From NCBI RefSeq assembly GCF_023703085.1, contig NZ_JAMQJY010000001.1, positions 2,046,001-2,110,000 on the forward strand: a stretch of DNA of 64,000 nucleotides, read 5' to 3'. This DNA is from Alkalicoccobacillus plakortidis (GTDB lineage: Bacteria > Bacillota > Bacilli > Bacillales > Bacillaceae_D). Each line of letters opens with the position of its first letter. Position 1 is the first letter of the stretch. The translations under genes and the position numbers were made by a program. Below, piece by piece: positions 8,543-16,728 of this stretch. The notes under the pieces are model-generated. The model was not told the DNA's origin. It saw only the letters and a program-made list of their open reading frames with translations, and made no database searches.

Positions 8543-9344
8543 TCAGCCAATTCTTCCTACCTCGTTCACAGCTTTGTCCAAGCTTTGATCATATGCCTGT
8601 AACACTTTTTGATTAGCTTCAAACGAACGCAGAGCGCTCATCATATCAGCCATTGTTTGGTTACTGTCCACATTTGACTGCTCCACAAAACGCTGTTGAA
8701 TCTGAAAATCAAAAGCAGAGGCTGGTAGTTCCTCTTCCGAACGAAGCAAGCCATTGCCTTCCTTTACAAGCGCTTGGGCATCCTCTGCATATGCAATGCC
8801 TAGTTGACCAAGGTTTGCACCAGCAGAACTTGTGACGACACCTGTTTCATTAATAAGAAATTCTTCGTTTTCAACCTGAATGGTTTGTCCTGCAGCATTT
8901 AATACAGGATATCCTTCTGTCGTGACGAGCTTGGCCCGAATCACTTACAGCAAATTGACCATTACGAGTGTAACGCACAGTCCCGTCATCTGCCTGAACG
9001 GAGAAAAAAAGCATTGGACGAGCGCCCGCTTCTCCTTCTGGTAAAACTCCGTCAAGTAACGCCACATCTGTTCCATTTCCAGTTTCAACAAGTGAGCCTT
9101 GTCTGAAGTTTGGTGTTGCTTCCTGCATATAGGTTCCAGTAGAGAGCGATCCGATGTTATACGATCGTCCTGTGATGGAATTTGCATTTCGTGCCTGAAG
9201 CAGCATCTCAGGAAAAGAGCGAATACTTGATTGATCGGCTTTATATCCAGGCGTATTCGCATTTGCCATATTATTTGTAAGCATTTCCTGACGCTGTTGC
9301 TGAGTCAGCATTCCTGCTGCTGCACCATATAAGCCTCGTAGCAT
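8543..9344 (-). CDS. flhO: Flagellar basal-body rod protein FlhO (frameshift in this sequence)
   Basis: Two frames together make a 266-aa FlhO: the N-terminal part (MLRGLYGAAAGMLTQQQRQE, NNMANANTPGYKADQ) runs from 9344 to about 8932, the C-terminal part from there to 8543 (SFEANQKVLQAYDQSLDKAVNEVG). The break is at 8929-8934, where the sequence reads GCTTGG on the plus strand; GCTGG restores a continuous SDSGQLVTTEGYPV. Start ATG 9344 has AGGAG upstream. Listed as a CDS because the lesion matches a systematic error, but a real null allele is possible. Confidence 0.85.
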
Positions 9345-9362
9345 GACATTTCTCCTCTCAGG

Positions 9363-10367
9363 TTACACACGTGCTCGTTTCTTAGACATTTTATCTAAGT
9401 TTTCTAGAATCAGACCCGTTCCCTTAGCTACACAATGCATCGGATCCTCAGCTACTAATACCGGTACTTTTAACTCTTCTGCAAGTAGCTCATCAATACC
9501 ATGAAGCAACGCTCCACCACCCGTTAGAATGACACCACGATCAATGATGTCTGCAGATAGTTCAGGAGGTGTTTTCTCAAGCACTTCTTTTGCTGCTTGT
9601 ACAATATACGCAGCCGATTCCGTTAGAGCACCTTGGATCTCTTCTGTTTTGACTGTTATCGTTCTTGGAAGACCACTTACTAAATCACGTCCGCGAATTT
9701 CCAGTTCTTCCTGACGTCCGCCTGGGAACACTGTCGCCACTGTCTTTTTGATATTCTCAGCTGTACGTACACCAATTAACAGCTTGTACTGTTTTTTGAT
9801 GTAAGTTAAAATCTCGGAATCAAAACGATCCCAAGCTACTTTTATGGATGAGGCGGTGACGATATCACCCATTGAAAGAACAGCAACATCTGTTGTTCCA
9901 CCGCCTATATCAATAACCATATTTCCACTCGGCTGAAAAATATCCATTCCTGCGCCAATTGCTGCTACCTTAGGCTCTTCTTCCAGATAGACATCCTTAC
10001 CACCACTTCTTTCAGCTGCTTGACGGATCGCCTTTTGCTCAACCGATGTAATGTTTGTTGGGCAACAGATTAAGATGCGAGGCTTACTAAACATGCTTCT
10101 CACCTTAATCTTATCCAGAAAATGCTTAAGCATAGACTCCGTTAAATCAAAATCAGCAATGACACCATCCTGCATCGGGCGAAGTGCAACAATATTCCCA
10201 GGAGTACGTCCCACCATCCGATATGCTTCCTCACCTACTGCTAAAACGCGTTTTGTAGATGTTTCCATAGCCACAACAGATGGCTCATCCAGGACAATTC
10301 CACTTCCTTTTACAAAAATAAGTACGTTCGCTGTTCCTAAATCAATTCCAATATCTCGACCAAACAT
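9363..10367 (-). CDS. mbl: MreB-like cell-shape protein Mbl
   Basis: A 334-aa actin homologue that forms membrane-associated filaments directing lateral wall synthesis. It shows the actin-fold ATP motifs: IGIDLGTANVLIFV (phosphate 1), VIDIGGGTTDVAVLS (phosphate 2) and VILTGGGALLHGID (adenosine). The order mbl between spoIIID and flhO identifies Mbl rather than MreB or MreBH. GGGAGGAACG precedes the ATG. The gap to flhO is 18 bp. Confidence 0.95.
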   Translation of the reverse strand: MFGRDIGIDLGTANVLIFVKGSGIVLDEPSVVAMETSTKRVLAVGEEAYRMVGRTPGNIVALRPMQDGVIADFDLTESMLKHFLDKIKVRSMFSKPRILICCPTNITSVEQKAIRQAAERSGGKDVYLEEEPKVAAIGAGMDIFQPSGNMVIDIGGGTTDVAVLSMGDIVTASSIKVAWDRFDSEILTYIKKQYKLLIGVRTAENIKKTVATVFPGGRQEELEIRGRDLVSGLPRTITVKTEEIQGALTESAAYIVQAAKEVLEKTPPELSADIIDRGVILTGGGALLHGIDELLAEELKVPVLVAEDPMHCVAKGTGLILENLDKMSKKRARV

Positions 10368-10592
10368 GATTCGTTCCTCCCTGTTATTCGAACATTATGT
10401 CATCATTTACAATTCTCTAAAGGCTATCGTCTCTTAATTACCAGCATCTGACTGAGTCACCCTTACAAAGTTGCAATCATGCATAGTGCCGGGGCGGTCC
10501 TCAAAATGTGCTCGAGTCTAGATTGACAGGCCTATATACCTAATTGTAGATTTTATCATATAATGTCCTCTCAGGGATGATTTTAGGGAAAT

Positions 10593-10880
10593 TTATTGAC
10601 GAGATTTTACAATTAGATGATCCGAAACGTCTACAGTCTTCCGATATTTTACTTTTGTCGCCTCACCACCCCGTAAATGGCGAATGGACTTGTGATACTC
10701 CAGAATGTCTTTCACTTCGTTTGCCAGCTCCGCATTAATTTCGGGCAGACGCTCCGTGAGATCTTTGTGTACAGTACTTTTTGAGACTCCAAACTCTTTC
10801 GCTATCGTTCTCACCGTTTTTCGAGTCTCAACAATGTACCTGCCTATCTTGATGGTTCGCTCTTTGATGTAATCATGCAC
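10593..10880 (-). CDS. spoIIID: Sporulation transcription factor SpoIIID
   Basis: A 95-aa mother-cell DNA-binding regulator acting with sigma-E. The HTH is TVRTIAKEFGVSKSTVHKDLTERL, followed by the basic C-terminal region HLRGGEATKVKYRK. The frame extends further upstream, but the start is GTG at 10880, giving VHDYIKERTIKIGRYIVETRKT, the family N-terminus, with GGAGGCGA as ribosome-binding site. Located upstream of mbl as in other bacilli. Confidence 0.96.
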   Translation of the reverse strand: MHDYIKERTIKIGRYIVETRKTVRTIAKEFGVSKSTVHKDLTERLPEINAELANEVKDILEYHKSIRHLRGGEATKVKYRKTVDVSDHLIVKSRQ

Positions 10881-11020
10881 ACGACTCGCCTCCCTAATTC
10901 TGTGTTGGTGATTGGTACAGTTTATTAGGGAGTGGATATAGATATACCACCTTATTATAAGGACGAGCGCGGTTTTCCGGTGCGCAAGCTTGTCTCGGCA
11001 CATTCAACCTGTATCATTTA

Positions 11021-11335
11021 TTAACTTACTGACTTAAGACCAATAACAGACACCAAAATTAATGTAATAAAAAATAACCTCTTCAAATCACGGGATTCCC
11101 CATAAAAAATCATCCCAACAATCGCACCACCAAAGGCACCAATCCCAGTCCACACAGCATATACAGTCCCCATCGGCAACGAATTCATTGCATAAGACAA
11201 TAGTATAAAACTAGAAGCAAAACCCAAAATCAAACCAATAATCGGAGCCGGACCACGCTTCGTTTTTAACTGATTCATCATCGTCACACCAAACAATTCA
11301 CAAAACCCTGCAAGAATCACACTAACCCAAACCAT
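11021..11335 (-). CDS. ykkD: SMR guanidinium exporter subunit YkkD
   Basis: A 104-aa four-helix small multidrug resistance protein. Glu13 in the GFCELFGVT segment of helix 1 is the proton/substrate-binding acid. SMR proteins under guanidine-I riboswitches export guanidinium (established), here as a heteromer with YkkC. Overlaps the ykkC end by 14 bp, so translation is coupled. Confidence 0.88.
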   Translation of the reverse strand: MVWVSVILAGFCELFGVTMMNQLKTKRGPAPIIGLILGFASSFILLSYAMNSLPMGTVYAVWTGIGAFGGAIVGMIFYGESRDLKRLFFITLILVSVIGLKSVS

Positions 11336-11673
11336 TTTCTCTCACATCCCCTGTATCGTCCTCTTTTGTTACCATCTTTAGCCCTATAACCCCAATCAAC
11401 AAAGTTAAAATAAATAGGAACTTAGCAGGAGGTAAAGCCTGACCCAGGCACCAGCGTATCCACCGCAACAGACCCCACAGTCCCAAGCCCCACAAACACC
11501 GCATACGCCGTCGCAACCGGAAGCTCCTTAGTCGCTTGTAGCAAAAGAAGAAAACTCACCACAATGGCAACACCAGTTCCTCCCCACTCAAGCACAGACG
11601 AAGCCTGATTCAACCCAATCACCCAGCACACCTCAAACACCGCCGCAACAATCAGCAAAACCCAATTTCTCAT
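11322..11673 (-). CDS. ykkC: SMR guanidinium exporter subunit YkkC (frameshift in this sequence)
   Basis: Four-helix SMR protein with Glu14 in AAVFEVCWVIGL. The first frame breaks after VAVDTLV; restoring GCTGG from GCCTGG (minus strand, about 11444-11449) yields a 116-aa protein continuing LGQALPPAKFLFILTLLIGV, the expected helix 4. Start ATG 11673 follows GAGAGAAAG. It forms the ykkCD operon with the guanidine-I riboswitch upstream. The lesion matches others in this window and is probably a sequence error. Confidence 0.83.
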
Positions 11674-11701
11674 TTCTTTCTCTCTCCTCTCTCTACACAC
11701 A

Positions 11702-11757
11702 GAAAAGCCCGGAAGACTCCCGCACATTCCCATGTGCAAAATATCTCCCGGGCTTTT
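11702..11757 (-). terminator. Riboswitch-controlled terminator of ykkCD
   Basis: Reading on the minus strand, AAAAGCCCGGGAG pairs with CTTCCGGGCTTTT around an inner GCACAT/ATGTGC hairpin. The 5' arm overlaps the last conserved aptamer segment, as expected for a riboswitch that turns transcription on when ligand-bound. Confidence 0.85.
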
Positions 11758-11842
11758 ATCCCTCCGTGTCACAGCATAACGCTGTGCGCCCCCTCTCGGA
11801 CCAGACCAACCATAATAGCGGCTGCGGAACCCTAGGAAGCTT
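11741..11842 (-). ncRNA. Guanidine-I riboswitch (ykkC-yxkD motif)
   Basis: The minus strand shows, in order, the conserved segments CTAGGGTTCCG, GGTCTGGTCCGAGAG and ACACGGAGGGATAAAAGCCC that define the ykkC-yxkD guanidine aptamer, with a CACAGC/GCTGTG hairpin between the last two. It lies between a good sigma-A promoter and the ykkCD exporter genes. Guanidinium binding is expected to prevent the terminator at 11702-11757 and allow exporter expression (family knowledge). Confidence 0.94.
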
Positions 11843-11853
11843 TATATGAGCTT

Positions 11854-11882
11854 ATTATAACGTATGTGGGTGTAGAGTTCAA
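11854..11882 (-). promoter_or_regulatory. Sigma-A promoter of riboswitch-ykkCD transcript
   Basis: Minus strand TTGAAC (11877-11882), 17-bp spacer, TATAAT (11854-11859), ending just upstream of the aptamer. Confidence 0.85.
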
Positions 11883-11889
11883 ATTGGGC

Positions 11890-12900
11890 GGATGTGGTGG
11901 GGAGCGGCTGTTAGTGAGCGTAGGGGGGGCGGGAGGGGTCTTGGTGTTTTGTGCGGCTCTCTTGGTGGGGAGTGGCGGCTCTTGGTGTTTTGGGCTTCTT
12001 TCTTGGTGGGGAGCGCCGGGGCTTGGGGTTATGTGCTTCTCTCTTGATGGGGAGTGGTGGCTCTTGGTTACTTGTGCTTCTTTGTTGATGGGGAGTGGTA
12101 GCTCTTGGTTATTTGTGCGGCTCTCTGGGTAATGAGAGGCGGAGCTTGGTTGTTTGTGCTTCCCTCTTGGTGGCGAGCGCAGGCTCTTGCTGTTTTGTGC
12201 TTCTCTCTTGGTGGCGAGCGGTGCCTCTTGGTTACTTGTGCTTCTTTCTTGATGGGGAGTGGTGGCTCTTGCTGTTTTGTACTTCTCTCTTGGTGGGGAG
12301 CGCCAACTCTTGGTGTTTTGTGCTTCTCTCTTGATGGGGAGCGGGGGTTCTTGGTTACTTGTGCTTCTCTCTTGATGGGGAGCGCCGGCTCTTGGTTACC
12401 GATCCTTCTCTCTTGGTGCCGAGCAGCGGAGCTTGGTAACGCCCCCTTCTCTCTTGCTATCAAGCAACGGCTCTTGCTTAATCTTGGCACTATCTTGGTA
12501 TGAGTAAGTCTGCTCTTGCTCTTGGCGTTCAGTTCTTGGTTTCTTCACCACTCCTCTTGCTATCTCCCACAAAATTCAATCGATTTAATAAAAATGGAAA
12601 TTTTTATTCCTTATTTCCCTTGACCTTACTCAATTCGCTATAGGTAGTAGCTTTGAAGCTCTTGGTTTGTGGTTCTACCTCTTGGTGTCGAGCGGTGCCT
12701 CTTGCTTTCACCTTCCTTGTTCTTGATATCCTGCGGTACCTCTTGCTTAATCTAACCTCCGTCTTGGTCCAAAAGCATTTGCCCTTGCTATTAGCTACCT
12801 CCTCTTGGTGGACAGAGAACTTGTCTTGATTTTTCCCCCATTTCTCTTGCTATTGCTTTCTCTTTCTTAATACAGAACTCAACTTTCTTGCTAATCTACC
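11890..12900. repeat. Family A 41-bp dimer array, locus 3 (upstream of NERD gene 1)
   Basis: Over 1 kb of family A units. The 11930-12420 part alternates CTTGGTGGGGAGTGGCGGCT (20 bp) with a 21-bp half such as CTTGGTGTTTTGGGCTTCTT plus one base. A palindrome at 12587 splits it, and looser units with CTTGGT, CTTGCT and CTTGAT continue to about 12900. It lies between the ykkCD promoter and the NERD gene. The arginine-rich minus-strand frame and the plus-strand frames here are repeat translations, not genes. Confidence 0.88.
12587..12608. repeat. 22-bp palindrome, copy 6
   Basis: AATAAAAATG-GA-AATTTTTATT, then CCTTATTTCCCTTGACCTT. It sits inside array locus 3, about 400 bp upstream of the NERD gene. 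Confidence 0.8.
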
Positions 12901-12999
12901 ATTAACTCAGTCTCTAAAAAAACTAAGAATTAATTTCTGATTTTTAGAGGATTTTGTCTCTTTTCAAAGAATAGTTAGTAATCAAAAGGAGTTGATACA

Positions 13000-14004
13000 T
13001 TGCAGGTTGTCAAAGAACGGACTAGTCCACTGCGAATTGCACAATTGGAGGCTCTATTAAGAAGACTGCCAAGTGAACACGAAAAAGTTCCGATTATAAA
13101 AAAGGAACTAATGAAACGGCGTATTGGCTATCAAGGTGAGAAATCGTTAACTTATTATTTTAATTTAATTACGGATCCGAACACTTATTTGCTCCATGAC
13201 CTTCGACTTTTAGGGCCAACCGGCTATCATTTTCAGATGGATACAGTTCTTGTTACTCCATCTTTCATTGCGATTATTGAAATAAAGAATTACTCAGGGA
13301 CCATTTATTTTGATCCAGATACACACCAAGTCTTCCGCACATCCGACACGCACGATGATGAAATTCTCACCAATCCCCTCTCACAAATTCAAATTCAGAA
13401 AATGCAGCTAAAAGATTGGCTAGTGGAACATGATTGGCCTTTGCTACCAATTGTTAAGATGGTTATTTTTAGTGATCCCTCTACTAAGATTGTTTCGACA
13501 CCTACCAATCTAAAAACGATTAATCAGGTCACAACTGCTCCCGCATTTCTTCCAAAACTAAAAGCTCTACAAACCGCGCTTCCTAAAACTCACCTCACAA
13601 CATCAAGCCTACAAAAATTAACCCAGCAGCTTGCTAGTATGCATGTCCCTACAAGTTCAAATATTCTAAATGACTTTAAAATCGATCGTTCCTCAATTAT
13701 TTCAGGTGTTTATTGCCCATCTTGTGATGAGCCGACATTGATTCGTGGCATGATCATTGGAAAGTGGTTTTGCCAGAGCTGCGAAGTGTCGTCCAAACAT
13801 GCGCACATATTTGCACTTGAAGATTATTTTCTCTTATTGGATAAACATGCATCAAGCCACGAAATTCATCAATTTCTTCGGACTTCTACTAGGCAACAAG
13901 CCTATGATTTACTGAAGAACTTCCCATTAAATCGATTCGGCGCGTTTCGCTCCAGACGTTACGAGCTTCAATATCCTCTTCCATTAACAAAATTGACGCC
14001 ATAA
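13000..14004 (+). CDS. NERD nuclease-domain protein with zinc ribbon and HTH (paralogue 1, intact)
   Basis: 334 aa. A basic N-terminal helix precedes a NERD (nuclease-related) domain at about 40-160 with a PD-(D/E)xK-type core: Glu47 region GYQGEKS, Asp81 in YHFQMDTVLV and E94-I-K96 in IIEIKNYSG. A linker leads to a zinc ribbon (Cys239, Cys242, Cys258, Cys261) and a C-terminal winged-helix-like region (ASSHEIHQFLRTSTRQQAY then a basic strand) at about 283-325. Start is TTG at 13000 with AAGGAG 8 nt upstream. It sits between two family A arrays. Two paralogues occur in this window, each beside a different array family. Function unknown; sequence-specific binding of the repeats is my inference. 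Confidence 0.85.
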   Translation: MQVVKERTSPLRIAQLEALLRRLPSEHEKVPIIKKELMKRRIGYQGEKSLTYYFNLITDPNTYLLHDLRLLGPTGYHFQMDTVLVTPSFIAIIEIKNYSGTIYFDPDTHQVFRTSDTHDDEILTNPLSQIQIQKMQLKDWLVEHDWPLLPIVKMVIFSDPSTKIVSTPTNLKTINQVTTAPAFLPKLKALQTALPKTHLTTSSLQKLTQQLASMHVPTSSNILNDFKIDRSSIISGVYCPSCDEPTLIRGMIIGKWFCQSCEVSSKHAHIFALEDYFLLLDKHASSHEIHQFLRTSTRQQAYDLLKNFPLNRFGAFRSRRYELQYPLPLTKLTP

Positions 14005-14037
14005 TCTTTCAGAGTAAACAACTTGATAACAGGGGTA

Positions 14038-14365
14038 TTTTCTTGGTGTCACGCCTCTCTCCGTGCTAATCAACCTTTCTCTCTTGTTATCCTGCCTCTC
14101 CTCTTGGTACGTGGCTCACACTTCTTGCTACCCTGCCACTGTCCTTGTTAATCAACCAATCTTTCTTGCTATCCCGCTCCTCTCCTTGGTAATCAACTCA
14201 CACTTCTTGCTATCCAGCTTCCCCCTTGGTAAACTGCCTTTCTCTCTTGCTATCACGTACCTCCCCTTGATAATCAGCTCACACTTCTTGCTATCCCGCT
14301 CCCTCACCTTGATAATTAGCTCATCTCTCTTGCTATCCATCCTCTCCCCTTGATAATCCTGCTTT
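14038..14365. repeat. Family A array, locus 4 (downstream of NERD gene 1)
   Basis: About 16 units with a 20-21 bp period, beginning 34 bp after the NERD stop codon. CTTGCTATCC and CTTGGTAATC/CTTGATAATC halves alternate almost strictly. It ends about 25 bp short of the spoIIQ terminator, between convergent genes. Confidence 0.88.
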
Positions 14366-14390
14366 AATCTCCCATCCTCCTAAAAACACA

Positions 14391-14425
14391 AAAAAACCAC
14401 CGAAACCCAATTGGATCTCGGTGGT
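14391..14425 (-). terminator. Terminator of spoIIQ
   Basis: Minus strand stem ACCACCGA/TCGGTGGT followed by seven T. Confidence 0.85.
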
Positions 14426-14439
14426 ACTTATGGAATTTA

Positions 14440-15324
14440 TTAAGTGTTCGAAGACTCGCTTGGTACTAAACCTGATTGGTCTGGTTCTGATGGGCTTTCT
14501 TCGCTGTCTTTATCAGTTTCAGGCGCTTCTTTGTCATCGCCGTCTTCTTTTTCTTTGTCTTCATCTTTTCCTTGTTCTGGTGCTTCTTTTTCAGCTTGTT
14601 CTGTTTCTTTTGCTGCTTGCTCTAGGGATTGTCCGAAGAAGTCTTCTGGATTTAGAGCTTCGCCTTCGCTATCGCGAATTTCAAAGTGAACGTGAACGCC
14701 TGCTTCTTCGTTGTAAAGGTTACGTCCAGCTTCTCCTAGCTTGTCGCCTTGATTAACTGTGTCGCCTTCTTCAACTTCAAGTGATGCTAAGCTGCTGTAA
14801 TGCGTTTTGATTCCGTCTTCATGCATGATTTCAACTACATTTCCTAAAGTTGAATCTTGTTGAGACTTTGTGACTTTACCACTTAGTGAAGCAACTACGT
14901 CAAAGGCTTCCTCGTTTGTTGATCCGAAGTCTACACCTTTGTTCATACGGTACGTGTTGCTGTAATAAACAAGAGATGCTTGCTGTTCTTCAGCAGAGGC
15001 AGATTCGTCGTAAAAGTGCCCGATGATTTCTGCTTCAGCATTTTCAAGTGTTGGTACACCAACTACTTCTGTAGAAGACTGGACTGGTACTGCTTCTTCA
15101 TCACGTGGGTCGAAACCAAGTTGGAAATCGTCAGTTGGCGCTTCTTGATTCTCCTGGTCTAATGGAGTTCCTAAATTTTGACCTTGGAAATAGAATACGG
15201 AGCTAAGAATGCCTGCTGCTGCTACTAGATAGATGGTTGGTAAAACCCAACGTTTACGTAAGAGACGTTGTGCGTTGGACCATTTGCTTTCGTTTTTAGA
15301 AGATCGATTGTTATCTTCATTCAT
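14440..15324 (-). CDS. spoIIQ: Forespore engulfment protein SpoIIQ (degenerate LytM domain)
   Basis: 294 aa made in the forespore; one transmembrane helix (about 31-47) and an outer LytM/M23 domain (about 130-230) that partners SpoIIIAH across the septum. The distal HVHFE motif is intact, but the first zinc-site His of active M23 enzymes is replaced (MNKGVDFG), so it is probably not an active endopeptidase, as for other Bacillus SpoIIQ. The last 55 residues are a highly charged Glu/Asp/Lys tail. AGGTGATG precedes ATG 15324. Convergent with NERD gene 1, monocistronic. Confidence 0.93.
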   Translation of the reverse strand: MNEDNNRSSKNESKWSNAQRLLRKRWVLPTIYLVAAAGILSSVFYFQGQNLGTPLDQENQEAPTDDFQLGFDPRDEEAVPVQSSTEVVGVPTLENAEAEIIGHFYDESASAEEQQASLVYYSNTYRMNKGVDFGSTNEEAFDVVASLSGKVTKSQQDSTLGNVVEIMHEDGIKTHYSSLASLEVEEGDTVNQGDKLGEAGRNLYNEEAGVHVHFEIRDSEGEALNPEDFFGQSLEQAAKETEQAEKEAPEQGKDEDKEKEDGDDKEAPETDKDSEESPSEPDQSGLVPSESSNT

Positions 15325-15444
15325 TTCTCATCACCTCAGCAACCATTCTGAACAGATTACTAGAAATGTATACATGCTGCGTGAAATATTTTTTTGAGAT
15401 TCTTTTCATAGCAGGTTTCTATTCGGATCTAGTAATCAACAGAC

Positions 15445-15549
15445 TTATTCACAGATCCACAGACTTATCCCCATTTTAGGTCATTTATCCACAACAAAAA
15501 AGCCTGAATGCCATTTTTCATTAGCACTCAGGCTTGAACCTGTGGATTA
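15445..15549. promoter_or_regulatory. Cluster of DnaA-box-like 9-mers between spoIIQ and spoIID
   Basis: TTATTCACA (15445), TTATCCCCA (15465), TTATCCACA (15485, perfect) and TGTGGATTA (15541, reverse orientation) in about 105 bp. Spacing of the first three is 20 bp. Only one is a consensus box, so binding is possible but unproven. Confidence 0.4.
15495..15535 (-). terminator. Terminator of spoIID
   Basis: Minus strand AAGCCTGAGTGC / GCATTCAGGCTT stem followed by TTTTTT, 12 bp after the spoIID stop codon. Confidence 0.85.
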
Positions 15550-16578
15550 TTTTAAACGCGCTGTTACTTTTTCTGCAAAGTGATCGATTCCCGCGATTTC
15601 TATGCCTTGATAGTAGTGTTCGACAATCTTATCGTAGGTCATTCCATCCTTCGCCATTCCATCTGCACCATATTGACTCATTCCAACTCCGTGGCCCCAG
15701 CCTTTTGTTTGGATAGTGACAACCCCGTTTGCACGCTGCCATGTAAAATCGGTGGAGTCTAGTTCAAGCAATTCTCTAATTTCTCGTCCTTTGAATGTTT
15801 TCTCTCCAATTGTCACAGAGGCAACACGATCGCCATCTGTTCGGCTCGCTGTGTCTGGGATTGACCCATCCGTAGGCAAGGAAACACCCAGTTTCTGCTC
15901 AACTTCAGCATCTGTCAATTCTTTTACAGCTGAAAAACGAGGTGACTCCTTATCCCAAGGACTCTCTACACTACGTAAGTAAGGGAAAGGATTTTCATAG
16001 AAATCCTCTGAGTTTTCTGTAAAACCATTACTTGTGGAAAAAAATTGAGCTGAAATTGGTTCATTATCATACGTTAAAATTTGACCTGCTGTGGCTGTTA
16101 CGGCTTCTTTGACACGATTATAGTTACTCTCATAATCTTGTCCCCATTTCTGGCGAAGCTCTTCCGCGTCTTGATAGACCTGATGTTGAATCGTATCTGT
16201 CACCATAGCGCCCTCAGGTATTTTTGTATTTCCTTCATTCAAAACCAGCTTCAAAATAAATGTACGAGCAGCTAATGCTTGTGCCTTTAATGCCTCCATT
16301 TCAAAGGATGGTGACATCTCAGAAGAAACAACACCAGCTACATAATCCTCAAGTGGGACATGTTCAAGGCTGTTTTTCTTGCTACGAAACACACTTACAT
16401 CAAATGAAGGAGGAGCTTTCTTAGACTCTTTTCCCACAACCTCATCCTCCAAACCTTGAGTATCTTTTGTCGAGGCACTAATTGATTGTTCATCTCCTGA
16501 GAAAAAAGCGACCATTACAGAAGGGATAATCAATACGGCTACAAAAAGTATAACAAATGACCAAACAAATCGCTTCAT
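15547..16578 (-). CDS. spoIID: Stage II sporulation protein D (SpoIID)
   Basis: A 343-aa membrane-anchored lytic transglycosylase that drives engulfment with SpoIIM and SpoIIP under sigma-E. An N-terminal membrane anchor (FVWSFVILFVAVLIIPSVMV) is followed by the SpoIID domain with LEDYVAGVVSSEM, containing the catalytic Glu, and a C-terminal GWGHGVGMSQYGA. The frame extends upstream to 16713, but ATG 16578 has GGAGGG upstream and gives the normal anchor. Confidence 0.95.
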   Translation of the reverse strand: MKRFVWSFVILFVAVLIIPSVMVAFFSGDEQSISASTKDTQGLEDEVVGKESKKAPPSFDVSVFRSKKNSLEHVPLEDYVAGVVSSEMSPSFEMEALKAQALAARTFILKLVLNEGNTKIPEGAMVTDTIQHQVYQDAEELRQKWGQDYESNYNRVKEAVTATAGQILTYDNEPISAQFFSTSNGFTENSEDFYENPFPYLRSVESPWDKESPRFSAVKELTDAEVEQKLGVSLPTDGSIPDTASRTDGDRVASVTIGEKTFKGREIRELLELDSTDFTWQRANGVVTIQTKGWGHGVGMSQYGADGMAKDGMTYDKIVEHYYQGIEIAGIDHFAEKVTARLK

Positions 16579-16653
16579 AGCAGCCCTCCATTGCAACCAA
16601 ACTAACACTACTCTTAACCATATGCCGACGAAAAGACAAGTAGAACAAAAAGA

Positions 16654-16686
16654 AAAGAGACATTCATCAAAATGAATGCCTCTTTC
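16654..16686 (-). terminator. Terminator of the murAA transcript
   Basis: Minus strand hairpin AAAGAGGCATTCAT/ATGAATGTCTCTTT followed by TCTTTTT, between murAA and spoIID. Confidence 0.75.
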
Positions 16687-16728
16687 GCTAAAAATGCTGT
16701 CGCCTTCTATCATTTCCTAGGCAATAAC

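Noticed and set aside
12068..12490. Arg/Lys-rich 140-codon minus-strand frame
   Set aside because: It is the reverse reading of array locus 3. Similar frames appear in loci 4 and 6. No start signal.
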